Source: Dialister sp. CAG:486
Lineage (GTDB): Bacteria; Bacillota; Negativicutes; Veillonellales; Dialisteraceae
Length of the DNA: 27,228 nucleotides
Direction: 5' to 3'
Assembly (NCBI GenBank): GCA_000434475.1
Contig: FR879581.1
Location: forward strand, 1-27,228
Position 1 is the first letter of the stretch. The number at the start of each line of letters is the position of its first letter. The position numbers were made by a program, and so were the translations under genes. Of this stretch, positions 26,848-27,228 are shown piece by piece. Below the pieces are notes generated by a model. It was not told the origin of the DNA, made no database searches, and saw only the letters and a list, made by a program, of their open reading frames with translations.

Positions 26848-27228
26848 ATCGTCATTTCGATCGAAAGCGAGAAATCTTTTCCGTTCGCGGTCAAGCCAAG
26901 GATGCGAGAACAACGGATAACGGGAAACGCCATGCTCCATATGAACTGGACACTACGGTGTTTCATGCAGACAGATTCACACAGGAAAGAAGAAACCCGT
27001 AGCCGAAAAAGATCCCTCGACTCCGCTCGGGATGACGATACGGGAAAACGGGCTATCTCACATTCCCTTTCATACCGCTGCGGAGCCAACCTCCGCCCCT
27101 TCGGGGCACCTCCTTCCACGTAGCCGAAAAAGATTCCTCGGCTCCGCTCGGGATGACGATACGGGAAAACGGACTCTCTCACATTGCCTTTCATACCGCT
27201 GCGGAGCCAACCTCCGCCCCTTCGGGGC
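26848..27228. repeat. Right-end interspersed repeat cluster (MITE-like plus 121-bp tandem units)
   Basis: Positions 26848-26882 (tatcgtcatttcgatcg, then aaagcgagaaatctttt) are an imperfect inverted match of 27005-27043 (aaaaagatccctcg, then ctccgctcgggatgacgatac). The roughly 195-bp unit therefore has inverted ends like a miniature transposable element. The segment starting gtagccgaaaaagat at 26999 repeats with a 121-bp period at 27120 and runs off the window. The block also resembles positions 1-345 in the same orientation. Open frames through it are repeat translation and are not called as genes. Confidence 0.7.

Noticed and set aside
26799..27194. 131-aa frame containing PERSRGIFF and AESRDLF
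   Set aside because: It is translation of the interspersed repeat. Such strings arise wherever this repeat type occurs.

Overview
The window reads as a chromosomal segment of a Firmicute, most likely a Negativicute of the Dialister/Megasphaera kind. This rests on the LL-diaminopimelate aminotransferase route, a ribD-ribE-ribBA-ribH operon behind an FMN riboswitch, and characteristic GC-rich interspersed repeats at both ends. It is an inference from gene content, not a database match. Every gene I accept lies on the minus strand.

Layout, left to right. Positions 1-345 hold interspersed repeats. Positions 393-2880 hold two housekeeping genes, ychF and dapL, each followed by a terminator hairpin. 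Positions 3022-17308 hold a visibly AT-richer block that looks like one long defence operon: nine genes spaced by 36 nt or less, three of them coupled by 8-nt overlaps. Reading 5' to 3' on the minus strand, the operon starts with a promoter, a possible 31-aa leader peptide and a large nested hairpin that contains the first gene's ribosome-binding site. Four genes follow that match the parts list of single-strand DNA phosphorothioation (Ssp type): a PAPS-reductase-like sulfur transferase (SspD-like), a DUF4007 protein (SspB-like), a 1201-aa P-loop ATPase (SspC-like) and a cysteine desulfurase (SspA/DndA-like). Next come five probable interference genes: a phospholipase-D-like/SF2 helicase fusion, a 54-aa basic protein, a DndD-like SMC ATPase, and two proteins I do not recognise (181 and 504 aa). 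The operon ends in a structured element and a terminator. There is no sspE, pglZ, brxL or methyltransferase.

Positions 17429-20616 hold a second phospholipase-D/SF2 helicase with a DUF3427 C-terminus. It is broken by one frameshift at a five-A run and one in-frame TAG. Positions 20640-21250 contain no convincing gene. Positions 21350-22671 hold a PD-(D/E)XK (Rpn/transposase-type) nuclease gene and a truncated tandem copy of its 3' half. Positions 22851-26747 hold the riboflavin operon with its riboswitch, whose terminator-like hairpin overlaps the ribD start codon. Positions 26775-27228 carry repeats related to those at the left end.

Working model for the central system: SspA supplies sulfur, SspD activates and transfers it, SspB and SspC select or open the DNA, and the downstream genes attack unmodified DNA. 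The modification half follows known families. The exact composition of the interference half, with two orphan proteins and one very small protein, is the part most likely to be undescribed.
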